NCBI GenBank assembly: GCA_012961365.1
Contig: DTZN01000088.1
Location: forward strand, 1-7,300
Source of the DNA: Hydrogenothermaceae bacterium
GTDB taxonomy: Bacteria; Aquificota; Aquificia; Aquificales; Hydrogenothermaceae
Length of the DNA: 7,300 bases
Direction of reading: 5' to 3'
Shown: piece by piece, positions 6,955 through 7,300 of the stretch
How positions within the stretch are numbered: position 1 is the stretch's first letter
How the letters are laid out: every line of letters starts with the position of its first letter
The notes under the pieces: model-generated
Told to the model about the DNA's origin: nothing
Databases searched by the model: none
What the model saw: the letters and a program-made list of their open reading frames with translations, nothing else
Program-made: the position numbers and the translations under genes

Positions 6955-7300
6955 ATGAAACAAACAGTAAGTCTTAAACTTACGAATAAACTTGTTTTAA
7001 CTATAAGTTTAAAACAGCAGTTAACATTACTTTTACTACCAAAGGTAGAATTAGAACAAACAATAAAAGCAGAGCTAGAAGAAAACCCATTTTTAGAAGA
7101 AGTAATAAATATAGAAGAAGAATATGAACCAAAAACTATAGATTTAGCTACTCCATCTTTTGATGAAGAAAATTTCACACTAGACAAAAAACTAGCATAC
7201 AAACCAACATTTTTAGATTCTTTGGAACTTCAAATATCTTTAGAATATGAAGGAAAACAGCTAGAAATAGCTAAAGAAATAATTGGAAATTTAGATGAAA
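6955..7300 (+). CDS. rpoN: RNA polymerase sigma-54 factor, N-terminal part (3' partial)
   Basis: The first 115 codons are present and the gene runs off the window. RpoN directs RNA polymerase core to -24/-12 promoters, where enhancer-binding AAA+ activators are needed for melting. Region I is clear at about residues 13-50: SLKQQLTLLLLPKVELEQ followed by ELEENPFLEE, the activator-responsive Gln/Leu-rich block. A short acidic region II follows (about 49-75, EEEYEP and FDEEN). The core-binding region begins with FLDSLELQISL and ends in the conserved IGNLDE at 110-115. The DNA-binding HTH and the RpoN box lie beyond the window. The ATG follows the pyrF TAG directly with no intervening base, and only a weak purine-rich stretch precedes it, so translation probably depends on ribosomes terminating on pyrF. 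A long antisense open frame over this junction is a shadow. Confidence 0.93.
   Translation, partial: MKQTVSLKLTNKLVLTISLKQQLTLLLLPKVELEQTIKAELEENPFLEEVINIEEEYEPKTIDLATPSFDEENFTLDKKLAYKPTFLDSLELQISLEYEGKQLEIAKEIIGNLDE

Noticed and set aside
6735..7202. 155-codon open frame on the minus strand across the pyrF-rpoN junction
   Set aside because: It is antisense to two confidently identified genes. Its translation is Ser/Phe-rich low-complexity sequence, as expected from reading Lys/Glu-rich AT-rich genes backwards.
1..7300. CRISPR array or a novel defence island
   Set aside because: No regularly spaced repeats are seen. The nuclease-helicase pair is explained by AddAB recombination genes and is next to housekeeping genes rather than defence genes.

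Overview
The window is very AT-rich (about a quarter G+C by eye). Codon use is dominated by A/T-ending codons, with AGA for Arg and ATA for Ile. The encoded proteins are Lys/Glu/Ile-rich. This fits a low-GC bacterium, possibly a thermophile of the Aquificota (Hydrogenothermaceae-like) or a low-GC Campylobacterota-type lineage. The assignment is an inference from composition and gene content only.

Layout: positions 1-128 hold the last 41 codons of an unrecognised gene. Next comes a tight two-gene unit for double-strand-break processing: an AddB-like nuclease subunit (ATG at 203, open frame back to 113, stop at 2773), then an AddA/RecB-like helicase-nuclease (2786-5839) only 12 bases downstream, whose Shine-Dalgarno overlaps the addB stop. 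Together they should form an AddAB-type resection motor with two nuclease domains. AddB carries the four-cysteine Fe-S clasp. AddA carries all the canonical SF1 helicase motifs. The AddB reading frame shows a recognisable N-terminal strand upstream of its first ATG but no standard start codon there.

Positions 5840-6273 (434 bases) contain no intact gene. They hold a perfect 11-bp AT-rich inverted repeat (possible addA terminator), a short decayed reading frame that looks like a broken zinc-ribbon transposase N-terminus, a pair of overlapping small hairpins, and a good sigma-70-type promoter for the next operon.

That operon starts with pyrF (orotidine 5'-phosphate decarboxylase, 6274-6954). 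Directly abutting its stop codon is the 5' part of rpoN (sigma-54, from 6955 and running off the window). Just upstream of pyrF is a near-match to a sigma-54 recognition site. This is interesting because rpoN itself lies in this operon, but the -12 element is imperfect.

I see no CRISPR array, tRNA, rRNA or intact mobile element. Most of the window is ordinary housekeeping. The points most worth a second look are the missing addB start, the decayed zinc-ribbon frame, and the sigma-54-like site ahead of pyrF-rpoN.
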